NCBI GenBank assembly: GCA_964607765.1
Contig: CAZSNT010000308.1
Location: forward strand, 1-5,573
Source of the DNA: CAZSNT01 sp964607765
Lineage (GTDB): Bacteria; Verrucomicrobiota; Lentisphaeria; Oligosphaerales; JABHEG01
Direction of reading: 5' to 3'
DNA: 5,573 nt
Part shown: positions 1 to 5,443 of the stretch, one piece after another
How positions within the stretch are numbered: the stretch's first letter is position 1
Layout: each line of letters begins with the position of its first letter
Program-made: the position numbers and the translations under genes
The notes under the pieces: generated by a model
The model's database searches: none
What the model saw: only the letters and a program-made list of their open reading frames with translations
What the model was told of the DNA's origin: nothing

Positions 1-24
1 CTTAATCTGCCGGGAGGCCGGCAG
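1..24 (-). terminator. Possible terminator hairpin after the UroD-like gene
   Basis: A perfect 7-bp stem CTGCCGG/CCGGCAG (7-13 with 18-24) closes a four-base loop about 45 bases past the UroD-like stop codon. On the minus strand it is followed only by AUUAAG before the window ends, so the U-tract is weak or out of view. It could equally be a plain hairpin. Between it and the gene, TGAACAC occurs twice in tandem (49-62), with no evident role. Confidence 0.35.
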
Positions 25-67
25 GCTCCCTAATTCAATGACATTGACTGAACACTGAACACTCCGG

Positions 68-1240
68 CTACGCCCCGTACTCCAGCGCCGTCTCGACCCA
101 CGCCCGAAAATTCGCTGCAAGCCGAGGCGTGATCGCCGTGATCGGGCCCGCGCTCGCGCCCAGGATCAGGCGGCGATTGCCCAGAGCCAGGATGTCACGG
201 ACGTGGCGGCGGATCCGCTCCGGCTCTGCGTGCTCCAACTCGTCGAACTCCAGGTTCCCCGCCACGGTCAGACGATCACCGACGATCTCACGCGCCTCGG
301 CGTACGTGCAGTCGCCCGCGGGAGGCGGCTCAACAGGATCGCTCGAGTCAATGCCCATCGCCACCATGCACGTCAACGCGTGACGCACTCTGCCGTGACA
401 GTGCATGTTCACCGGTATGCCGCCGCGCTTCAGTCGCCGCACGAGCGCGCCGTCGTAAGGCACCACGTATTCGTCGAACGCCTCGGGCCGCATCATGGGC
501 GGTGTACACTGCTCGCTGCCGCCCAGGTTAGCAGTGCTGTCAAACTCGACCCCCGTGTCAAACAGCGCATCAAGCATCAGCAACTGCCGGCGAGTGGTCT
601 CTGCACACAACTCGTGGAACCAGCGCTTCTCCGTCAGCGACAGCTCCAGGAACATCTCGAACGGCATGCAGCCGCTGATGCAGACAATGGGCGACGACAG
701 ACCGAGCCGCACGATACCGCGATCGCCCACCGCAGCTTTCGACCGCCTGTAGCCCTCAACAGCCCGTTCGATGTGGCCCGGGTTTAACTCCCACGGCACG
801 TCCTGCAGCATCTTGAGCTCGTCGCGGGACGTCACCACGGGCTTCACGCACCAGCCGCTGGCCTCGTGACGATGCGACTCGTGCACGCCAACCAGTTCGC
901 CGCGCGGCGTGCGGATCGTGGTTGTCTGCCGGCGCACGCGGTCGGAGACGGCCTCCGATCTGCCTGTGATTGCCGACGAATCGGTCATGATCATGCGATT
1001 CGTGCCTGGCAGCCCCCACCCCCCGATCACGTCGGCGTGCGGCTCAATCTCAGCCAGCAGGTCGCGGTAAAGCGGCCCCGCCTGCCAGCCGTTCCGGAAA
1101 TCGTCCGCGGGAGCCGGCGCGTGTCCCACCGCCATGCCCTCACGCAGCCAGATGGGAACGCGGTCCACCGGTTCCCCGCGCATGGCCGCAGTCAGCCTCT
1201 GCTCACCGGTCATCGGCGATGGTGTTTCCTGGCTTGACAT
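68..1240 (-). CDS. Uroporphyrinogen decarboxylase-like (UroD/MtaA superfamily) protein
   Basis: This is a 390-residue cytoplasmic protein of the UroD/corrinoid-methyltransferase TIM-barrel superfamily. Family features include the N-terminal GEPVDRVPIW (residues 22-31), the core NMHCHGRV (278-285) on the strand where methyltransferase relatives carry an H-x-C zinc pair, a following GxDSSDPVEPPPAGD-type stretch (about 296-310), GNLEFDELE (328-336) and a C-terminal NFRAWVETALEYG. The length fits the family. The canonical HemE PVWxMRQAGR motif is absent, so heme synthesis is unlikely. Relatives in PVC-type bacteria mostly lack a known substrate; a methyltransferase role is possible but unproven, because the motif reads H-C-H and not H-x-C. 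I start it at the ATG at 1240, which has an AGGAG nine bases upstream. A GTG at 1327 would add 29 residues, but the extension runs up to the repeat. No clear promoter is visible upstream. Superfamily is secure, function is not. Confidence 0.9.
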   Translation of the reverse strand: MSSQETPSPMTGEQRLTAAMRGEPVDRVPIWLREGMAVGHAPAPADDFRNGWQAGPLYRDLLAEIEPHADVIGGWGLPGTNRMIMTDSSAITGRSEAVSDRVRRQTTTIRTPRGELVGVHESHRHEASGWCVKPVVTSRDELKMLQDVPWELNPGHIERAVEGYRRSKAAVGDRGIVRLGLSSPIVCISGCMPFEMFLELSLTEKRWFHELCAETTRRQLLMLDALFDTGVEFDSTANLGGSEQCTPPMMRPEAFDEYVVPYDGALVRRLKRGGIPVNMHCHGRVRHALTCMVAMGIDSSDPVEPPPAGDCTYAEAREIVGDRLTVAGNLEFDELEHAEPERIRRHVRDILALGNRRLILGASAGPITAITPRLAANFRAWVETALEYGA

Positions 1241-1249
1241 GATCGGTGG

Positions 1250-1254
1250 CTCCT
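1250..1254 (-). promoter_or_regulatory. Shine-Dalgarno site of the UroD-like gene
   Basis: The minus strand reads AGGAG with nine bases before ATG at 1240. This decides that start over GTG 1327 and over ATG 1213, which has only a weaker AGGAA further away. Confidence 0.7.
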
Positions 1255-1327
1255 GGTGTGATGCGCCTGCCGCAGTGTGCTCCGGAGCGGCGGCAGATGC
1301 CACAAACGGGTCAACCTTGTGCGGCAC

Positions 1328-1422
1328 CCCGTAGCCCGGGTCTCCTGACCCGGGAGTCCTGCCGTGAGGCGCATCGTGGGCGTGGGCAACTGAGTTCCGG
1401 GTCAGGAGACCCGGGCTACGGG
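1328..1422. repeat. Paired-hairpin inverted repeat, element 1
   Basis: The 26-bp arm at 1328-1353 is the exact reverse complement of 1397-1422, with 43 bases between. Each arm is itself a hairpin: in the left one CCCGGGTC (1335-1342) pairs with GACCCGGG (1347-1354) around a TCCT loop. The right arm has the same stem with an AGGA loop. The left arm is preceded by CTTGTGCGGCACC, a flank shared with element 2. It sits between the pseudopilin remnant and the UroD-like gene. It encodes nothing, so it resembles REP/BIME-type intergenic repeats. Its family is not recognised. Confidence 0.85.
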
Positions 1423-1433
1423 CACTCGGGAAA

Positions 1434-1468
1434 GCCCCCCCGCAGCCGCTCAGGGAACGGCCCGGGGG
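1434..1468 (-). terminator. Degraded terminator of pseudopilin remnant D
   Basis: This is homologous in position and sequence to the terminators of the other copies, sharing GGGGGATCTCATCGTCAC with that of C. The stem is reduced to CCCCCG/CGGGGG (1437-1442 with 1463-1468) plus an inner GCCG/CGGC, and the tail is only CUUUCC. It is probably weaker than its relatives, so read-through toward the UroD-like gene is conceivable. Confidence 0.55.
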
Positions 1469-1477
1469 ATCTCATCG

Positions 1478-2032
1478 TCACGGGCCAACGAAGGCTTGCT
1501 GGGCGTCCAGATGATTCTGGGCCTGGTCCATGGTGCCGTTGAAACCACCCGCATTCCCCGGCGGCAGCCCCTTGATGTCGAAGCGCAGCCTGGGTTCTGT
1601 GCTCGTCCACTTGAACTCCCTGGGCCTGGCCTTCTCCACGTGCCCGTCGACGAGCGCCCAGTTGCCGGTATTGCCGTGCGCATTCACGTACCAGTGGTTC
1701 GTGTTGTCAGTTCTGGTCGTCCAGCCTGACCAGAACTCAGGGTGCGTTCGGTCGTGGTTCTCGCCCAACATGAGCAGCGTCGTCGGGCTGGTGATCTCGG
1801 GAAGTTTGCACGGCCTTCTCTGCCCGTCGCCATCCGGGTCGGAGAAGTGTCTGTTGCCGTTCGGGTAGAGCGCCGGCTTTCCTGTGCCGTTCGGCCCCCA
1901 GAAGTTCTGCGTGCCGCCACCTGCGACGACGTAGGAGATCGGGATGCGGGGCTGCGGATTGGAGCCGCGATACATGTGGAGCAGTTTCTCTCCTGAGCGG
2001 ATTCCCGGACACTTGTACACGCCCACATCCTT
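1478..2032 (-). pseudogene. 5'-truncated H-X9-DG pseudopilin remnant (copy D)
   Basis: The frame matches the other pseudopilins from KDVGVYKCPG (equivalent to residue 88 of copy A) to the C-terminus, keeping the ISYVVAGGG block, DPDGDG and the H-X9-DG motif (HG...VDG). The prepilin signal, the hydrophobic helix and about 87 residues are missing. Upstream of the junction the frame becomes unrelated sequence lying under D's own promoter. The only in-frame start candidate is a GTG at 2026, without a properly spaced ribosome site; the ATG at 2028 is out of frame. Copy C's TAA stop is CAA here, so the frame reads on through QAFVGP to TGA at 1478. No internal frameshift is seen, so the deletion may be recent, or a soluble domain of about 182 residues might still be made. 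Without the helix it could not enter a pseudopilus. Copy C is the closest relative by 3' flank and by shared residues. Confidence 0.8.
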
Positions 2033-2039
2033 AAGGTCT

Positions 2040-2067
2040 ACTATACAAACAGCTCGTGTCGGCGCAA
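2040..2067 (-). promoter_or_regulatory. Surviving core promoter of remnant D
   Basis: The minus strand reads TTGCGC (2062-2067), a 16-bp spacer and TATAGT (2040-2045), preceded by CCCC. It matches the CTTGC-containing promoters of copies A-C. The coding remnant begins eight bases downstream, so the deletion starts at about the expected transcription start. Confidence 0.55.
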
Positions 2068-2108
2068 GGGGAACCGGGACCGGCGCAACGGCTCAGCCTT
2101 GTGCGGCA

Positions 2109-2204
2109 CCCCGTAGCCCGGCTCTCCTGAGCCGGGTGTCTCTGTGTTCTGCCTCTACCCGAATCACGGCAAGACTCCCGGCTCAGGAGAGCCGGGCTAC
2201 GGGG
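2109..2204. repeat. Paired-hairpin inverted repeat, element 2
   Basis: The 28-bp arms 2109-2136 and 2177-2204 are exact reverse complements, 40 bases apart. Each arm folds as CCCGGCTC/GAGCCGGG around TCCT (left) or AGGA (right). Compared with element 1, the sixth stem pair is C-G instead of G-C, changed on both sides. An imperfect outer repeat continues the symmetry: CTCAG..TTGTG near 2092-2104 against CACAACTCTGAG near 2213-2223, giving a unit of about 130 bp. It lies between the promoter of D and the terminator of C. Confidence 0.85.
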
Positions 2205-2294
2205 CTTGCCTCACACAACTCTGAGGGGTTGCCCTGGAACATCCACGTCCCGACCCGGCAGGACCAGTGGTCGAGTCGTCCCGGGCCGTAGCGC

Positions 2295-2339
2295 AAGAAA
2301 AAAATCCCCCGGGCACCGTCCGGAGACGGCCCGGGGGAT
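2295..2339 (-). terminator. Intrinsic terminator of pseudopilin C
   Basis: A 10-bp stem (2304-2313 with 2330-2339, ATCCCCCGGG/CCCGGGGGAT) continues after a two-base bulge as CCGTC/GACGG around a CGGA loop. On the minus strand it is followed by UUUUUUCUU, a strong rho-independent terminator. Confidence 0.9.
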
Positions 2340-2365
2340 CTCATCGTCACACTCTGACGGTAGAT

Positions 2366-3163
2366 TTACTGGGCGTTCAGGTGGTTCTGGGCCGAGTTCA
2401 TGGTGTTGTTGAAGCTGTTGGCGTTTCCGGGCCTCCCGCCTTTGATGTCGAAACGCAGCGTGGGATCGCCAGAGTTCGTCCACCTGAAATTCCGCGGCTT
2501 CTCCTTCTCGACATGTCCGTCGGCGAGAGTCCAATTGCCAACCGTGCCGTGCGCCTGCACCCACCAGTGATTGTTGGTGGCCCGGTTCGTCCAGCCCGAC
2601 CAGAATTCGGGGTGGGACCGGTCGTGGTTCTCGCCCAGCGCAAGCAGCACGGACGGATCCGTGATCTCGGTCAGCTTGGTCGGCGTCCGCTTGCCGTCGC
2701 CGTCAGGATCGGAAAAATGCGTGTTCGCATGGTGATACATGGCAGGCTTGCCGTTGCCCGCGCCGTTCGGACTCCAGAAGTTCTGGCTGCCACCGCCGGC
2801 GACAACGTAGGAAATGGGAATCCGCGGCTGCGGGTTGGCGCCCCGGTAACTGTGGAGGAGTTTCTCACCTTGACGGATCGACGGGCACTTGAACACGCCC
2901 ACATCTCTCACAAACGTCCTGGCCAGCGCGCTGTGCCAACCGTCGCCAGTACTGTTGCCGCGGGAGAACGGAAGCCTGTCATCCTCGTCATTTGCCCACA
3001 TGGCAAAACCCAGCCCCATCTGCTTCATGTTGGCCTGGCAGGCTGCGCCGCGCGCCTTGTCCCGTGCGCCCTGCAGTGCAGGCAGCAGCATCGACGCGAG
3101 GATTGCGATAATCGCAATCACAACCAACAGCTCGATCAAGGTGAACAGTTTGTCTTCTTTCAT
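2366..3163 (-). CDS. Type II secretion/type IV pilus-like pseudopilin with H-X9-DG domain (copy C)
   Basis: This 265-residue protein begins MKEDKLFTLIELLVVIAI, a prepilin leader of six residues followed by a hydrophobic helix (7-29). Glu11 is the conserved +5 glutamate that normally serves pilin assembly. Leu, not Gly, stands at -1 to the expected cleavage site. After the helix comes the ARDKARGAACQANMKQ stretch typical of PVC pseudopilins, then CPS (92-94), DPDGDG (152-157) and the H-X9-DG signature (H205, D215, G216) of the prepilin-processing-associated C-terminal domain. It would be inserted in the inner membrane, processed by a prepilin peptidase and exposed outside; its assembly partners are not in the window. 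The start is ATG 3163 with AAAGGA four bases upstream. Unlike A and B it has a diverged leader. It differs from A most in the middle region (YHHANTHFSD). It has its own promoter and terminator. Confidence 0.92.
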   Translation of the reverse strand: MKEDKLFTLIELLVVIAIIAILASMLLPALQGARDKARGAACQANMKQMGLGFAMWANDEDDRLPFSRGNSTGDGWHSALARTFVRDVGVFKCPSIRQGEKLLHSYRGANPQPRIPISYVVAGGGSQNFWSPNGAGNGKPAMYHHANTHFSDPDGDGKRTPTKLTEITDPSVLLALGENHDRSHPEFWSGWTNRATNNHWWVQAHGTVGNWTLADGHVEKEKPRNFRWTNSGDPTLRFDIKGGRPGNANSFNNTMNSAQNHLNAQ

Positions 3164-3257
3164 GGCATCCTTTCTTCAGGTTGAGCAACGAACATCCGCT
3201 GAACACGAGAGCCCATGCTGGGGATCTCATACTCCAACTCTAAAACACAATCCCTAT

Positions 3258-3293
3258 AGCATATCAAACGAGCCAGGCCAACGCAAGAAAAAA
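3258..3293 (-). promoter_or_regulatory. Promoter of pseudopilin C
   Basis: The minus strand carries a T-tract (3288-3293), then CTTGCGTTGG with TTGCGT (3281-3286) as the -35, a 17-bp spacer, and TATGCT (3258-3263) as the -10. It predicts a leader of about 88 nt. The -10 is less perfect than in A and B; an overlapping TATAGG just downstream is an alternative. Confidence 0.6.
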
Positions 3294-3307
3294 GGACAGA
3301 ATCAGCA

Positions 3308-3360
3308 ACCAGTTACGTGAGGGAGAGCCGGACTACGGGAGTGTACCTCACGCAGCTGGT
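3308..3360. repeat. Decayed arm of the paired-hairpin repeat
   Basis: GAGAGCCGGACTACGGG (3323-3339) is one base off the right arm of element 2, and the following TACCTCACGCA parallels its TGCCTCACACA flank. The matching left arm is absent. The remnant lies inside an imperfect stem: ACCAG and CGTGAGG (3308-3322) pair with CCTCACG and CTGGT (3346-3360), separated by a three-base mismatch on each side. Confidence 0.6.
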
Positions 3361-3422
3361 GACCAAGGAGGCGCAACCCGTCGAAACTACACAGTGGCAT
3401 GGCCCCTGCCACTACCCCGGGC

Positions 3423-3466
3423 CAAAGAGAATCCCCCGGAAGCCGTTCGGGAAACAGCCCGGGGGA
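3423..3466 (-). terminator. Intrinsic terminator of pseudopilin B
   Basis: The stem TCCCCCGG/CCGGGGGA (3432-3439 with 3459-3466) is followed, after a two-base bulge, by an inner GCUGUU/AACGGC stem on the minus strand. The tail is UUCUCUUUG, a moderate U-tract. It is near-identical to the terminator of A. Confidence 0.85.
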
Positions 3467-3491
3467 CTGGTGTCAACACGGTTGCAGCAGT

Positions 3492-4301
3492 CTACTGCGC
3501 GTTCAGGTGGTTCTGGGCCCGGTTCATGCAATCGTTGAACCCGCTGGTGTTCGCAGGCTTCCCGCCTTTGATGTCGAAACGCAGCGACGGATCGCCGGAG
3601 TTCGTCCACCTGAAATCCCGCGGCTTCGCCTTCTCGACGTGCCCGTCCGCGAGAGACCAGTTGCCGATCGTGCCGTGCGCATTCAGCCACCAATGGTTGT
3701 TGTTGGCCCGGTTCGTCCAACTCCCCCAGAAGTCCGCATGGAACCGGTCGTGGTTCTCGCCGATCACGAGCAGCACGGACGGGTCCGTGATCTCGGTCAG
3801 CTTGGTCGGCATCCGCTTGCCGTCGCCGTCGGGGTCGTTGAAATGGCGTTGGCCGTTGCCGTTCGGGTATATGGCGGGTTTTCCCGCTCCTGTCCCGGCC
3901 GGAGACCAGAAATTCTGGCCGCCGCCGCCCGCAACAACGTAGGAAATCGGGACTCTCGGCCTGGGATTGGCCGAACCCATGCTGTGGTGGAAGATCGTCT
4001 CACCCTCCCGGATGCCCGGGCACTTATACACACCCACATCCTTCACAAACGTCCGCGCCAACGAGGCGTGCCAGCCGTCATAGTTATTCGGATTGCCGCG
4101 CGAGAACGGCAGCTTGTCATCATCGTCCCCAGCCCACATGACCAGCCCCAAAGCCAACTGTTTCAGGTTGGCCTGGCAGGCTGCGCCGCGTGCCTTGTCC
4201 CGCGCGCCCTGCAGCGCCGGCAGCAGCATCGACGCGAGGATTGCGATAATCGCAATCACAACCAACAGCTCGATCAAGGTGAACAGTTTGTCTTCTTTCA
4301 T
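3492..4301 (-). CDS. Type II secretion/type IV pilus-like pseudopilin with H-X9-DG domain (copy B)
   Basis: This 269-residue paralog shares with A and C the six-residue leader MKEDKL, the hydrophobic helix from F7 and Glu11. It carries CPG at 94-96, DPDGDG (156-161) and the H-X9-DG signature at H209/D219/G220. It is the longest copy, with an insertion around AGTGAGKPAIYPNGNGQRH. It has an extra Cys258 near the C-terminus where A and C have Thr, and a GSW replacing SGW near residue 194. The start is ATG 4301, supported by AGGAGG ten bases upstream and by alignment with A and C; a longer reading from 4421 would lie over the promoter and leader and is rejected. Its first 86 bp, including the start, are identical to C, while its leader and 3' flank match A. 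It is probably an exported, peptidase-processed envelope protein, transcribed alone. Confidence 0.92.
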   Translation of the reverse strand: MKEDKLFTLIELLVVIAIIAILASMLLPALQGARDKARGAACQANLKQLALGLVMWAGDDDDKLPFSRGNPNNYDGWHASLARTFVKDVGVYKCPGIREGETIFHHSMGSANPRPRVPISYVVAGGGGQNFWSPAGTGAGKPAIYPNGNGQRHFNDPDGDGKRMPTKLTEITDPSVLLVIGENHDRFHADFWGSWTNRANNNHWWLNAHGTIGNWSLADGHVEKAKPRDFRWTNSGDPSLRFDIKGGKPANTSGFNDCMNRAQNHLNAQ

Positions 4302-4347
4302 GGCGTCCTTTCCTCCTGTTTCGGCACCCAATGTTCCTCGCCCGCCG
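4302..4347 (-). promoter_or_regulatory. Start-proximal leader of B with strong ribosome site
   Basis: These 46 bases differ from the leader of A (5355-5400) at only three positions, although the distal halves of the two leaders are unrelated. They contain GGCGGGCGAGGAACATTGG and, nearest the gene, AGGAGG (4312-4317) plus AAAGGA. The ribosome site fixes the start at 4301. Confidence 0.6.
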
Positions 4348-4392
4348 GGCTCCGCCTCGGGACCTGCCGCATCCATGACGGTGATCAGAGCT

Positions 4393-4421
4393 ATTGTAAC
4401 CAAACGTCGGGACCAATGCAA
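4393..4421 (-). promoter_or_regulatory. Promoter of pseudopilin B
   Basis: The minus strand has TTGCAT (4416-4421), a 17-bp spacer and TACAAT (4393-4398), a good sigma-70-like promoter. The -35 is part of CTTGCATTGG, shared with A. The predicted leader is about 85 nt. Confidence 0.7.
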
Positions 4422-4490
4422 GAGGAAAGGAACGGAAGCTACGGCCCGTCAGAGGTACCTGAGGCGTGCCCCGAATCACACCACTGCCTC

Positions 4491-4535
4491 AGAAGAAAAT
4501 CCCCCGGAAGCCGTTCGGGGAACAGCCCGGGGGAT
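4491..4535 (-). terminator. Intrinsic terminator of pseudopilin A
   Basis: A 9-bp stem ATCCCCCGG/CCGGGGGAT (4499-4507 with 4527-4535), a two-base bulge, then a 7-bp inner stem (4510-4516 with 4520-4526, one G-U pair on the minus-strand RNA) with a three-base loop. The tail is UUUUCUUCU. It isolates A from B. Confidence 0.92.
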
Positions 4536-4559
4536 GAGTGTCAACACGGTTGCGGCAGT

Positions 4560-5354
4560 CTACTGCGCGTTCAGGTGGTTCTGGGCCGAGTTCATGGTGT
4601 TGTTGAAGCCGTTGGCGTTTCCGGGCCTCCGCCCTTTGATGTCAAAACGCAGTGCGGGATCGCCGGAGTTCGTCCAGCGGAAATCTCTCGGCTTCGCTTT
4701 CTCGACGTGCCCGTCCGCGAGCGCCCAGTTGCCGATCGTGCCGTGCGCATTCAGCCACCAGTGGTTGTTGTTGGCCCGGTTCGTCCAGCCCGACCAGAAC
4801 TCGGGATGGAACCGGTCGTGGTTCTCGCCGATCGTGAGCAGCACGGACGGGTCCGTGATCTCGGTCAGCTTGCACGGCGCCCGCTTGCCGTCACCGTCAG
4901 GGTCGGCAAAGTGAGCCTGGTTGCCGGGGTAAATGGCTGGCTTCCCCGAGCCATTCGGTCCCCACCAGTTCTGTCCGCCGCCGCCGGCGACGACGTAAGA
5001 AATGGGAATCTGCGGCTTCGGATTGGAGCCCAGCGCATGGTGCAGTGTCTTCTCACCTTCACGGATTCCCGGGCACTTGTACACGCCCACATCCTTCACA
5101 AACGTCCTGGCCAGCGCGCTGTGCCAGCCGTCATGGCCATTCGGATTGGCCCGTGAAAACGGCAGCTTGTCATCCTCGTCCCCAGCCCACATAACCAGGC
5201 CCAAAGCCAGCTGCTTCATGTTGGCCTGGCAGGCTGCGCCGCGTGCCTTGTCCCGCGCGCCCTGTAACGCCGGCAGCAGCATCGATGCGAGGATTGCGAT
5301 GATCGCGATCACGACCAGCAGCTCGATCAAGGTGAACAGCTTGTCTTCTTTCAT
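4560..5354 (-). CDS. Type II secretion/type IV pilus-like pseudopilin with H-X9-DG domain (copy A)
   Basis: This 264-residue protein is the best reference copy. It has the leader MKEDKL, helix FTLIELLVVIAIIAILAS (7-24) running to about residue 29, and an amphipathic extension to about 56 (ARDKAR...ANMKQLALGL). A globular part follows, with CPG (94-96), ISYVVAGGGGQNWWGPNG (118-135), DPDGDG (151-156), GENHDRFHPEFWSGW (176-190) and H-X9-DG (H204, D214, G215), ending NHLNAQ. The DPDGDG run looks like a calcium-loop motif, by analogy with calcium-binding major pseudopilins; that is inference. The start is ATG 5354, the same as in B and C, with GAGGAAAGGA upstream; MVAK at 5384 is an in-frame leader extension and is rejected. 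The expected fate is inner-membrane insertion and processing by a prepilin peptidase not seen here. Leader and 3' flank resemble B. Confidence 0.92.
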   Translation of the reverse strand: MKEDKLFTLIELLVVIAIIAILASMLLPALQGARDKARGAACQANMKQLALGLVMWAGDEDDKLPFSRANPNGHDGWHSALARTFVKDVGVYKCPGIREGEKTLHHALGSNPKPQIPISYVVAGGGGQNWWGPNGSGKPAIYPGNQAHFADPDGDGKRAPCKLTEITDPSVLLTIGENHDRFHPEFWSGWTNRANNNHWWLNAHGTIGNWALADGHVEKAKPRDFRWTNSGDPALRFDIKGRRPGNANGFNNTMNSAQNHLNAQ

Positions 5355-5400
5355 GGCGTCCTTTCCTCGTGTTTTGGCAACCAATGTTCCTCGCCCGCCG
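5355..5400 (-). promoter_or_regulatory. Start-proximal leader of A with ribosome site
   Basis: This is the counterpart of the B leader, with three differences in 46 bases. The ribosome site is GAGGAAAGGA ending four bases before ATG. TTGG-TTG-CCAA could form a tiny stem, but the matching stem in B is imperfect, so a regulatory fold is not supported. Confidence 0.5.
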
Positions 5401-5443
5401 AGACCTACGTCAGAGCTTGCGTCCAGAACAGCATATCACAGGT

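Noticed and set aside
203..787. Plus-strand open frame opposite the UroD-like gene
   Set aside because: It is a high-G+C shadow of a well-supported family gene, with no recognisable domain or ribosome site.
1241..1327. N-terminal extension of the UroD-like protein from GTG 1327
   Set aside because: The extra 29 residues do not look like the family, run into the repeat flank, and ATG 1240 has a well-placed AGGAG.
1328..2204. Reading the two inverted repeats as CRISPR repeats
   Set aside because: The copies are inverted pairs rather than regularly spaced direct repeats, and there are no spacer-like units or cas genes.
2280..2303. A second CTTGCG with T-tract just past terminator C, resembling the -35 of the pseudopilin promoters
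   Set aside because: No -10-like hexamer lies 16-18 bp downstream; the T-tract is explained by the terminator.
3220..3230. GGGGATCTCAT in the leader of C, also found in the 3' flanks of C and D
   Set aside because: Eleven bases without extended similarity on either side; chance or microhomology cannot be separated.
4302..4421. Start of copy B at 4421
   Set aside because: The extension would cover the predicted promoter and leader and would bury the prepilin signal, which must be N-terminal.
4439..4470. GCTACGGCCCG and AGGTACCT near 4440-4460 as another decayed repeat arm
   Set aside because: The match to the repeat arm is too short and the hairpin core is missing; the AGGTACCT palindrome is only 8 bp.
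3399..5156. A 585-codon open frame on the plus strand across genes A and B
   Set aside because: It is antisense to two strongly conserved pseudopilins and their intergenic region, has low-complexity Arg/Val/Pro-rich content, and mirrors their codon bias. The paralogs give similar antisense frames (2267-3184).
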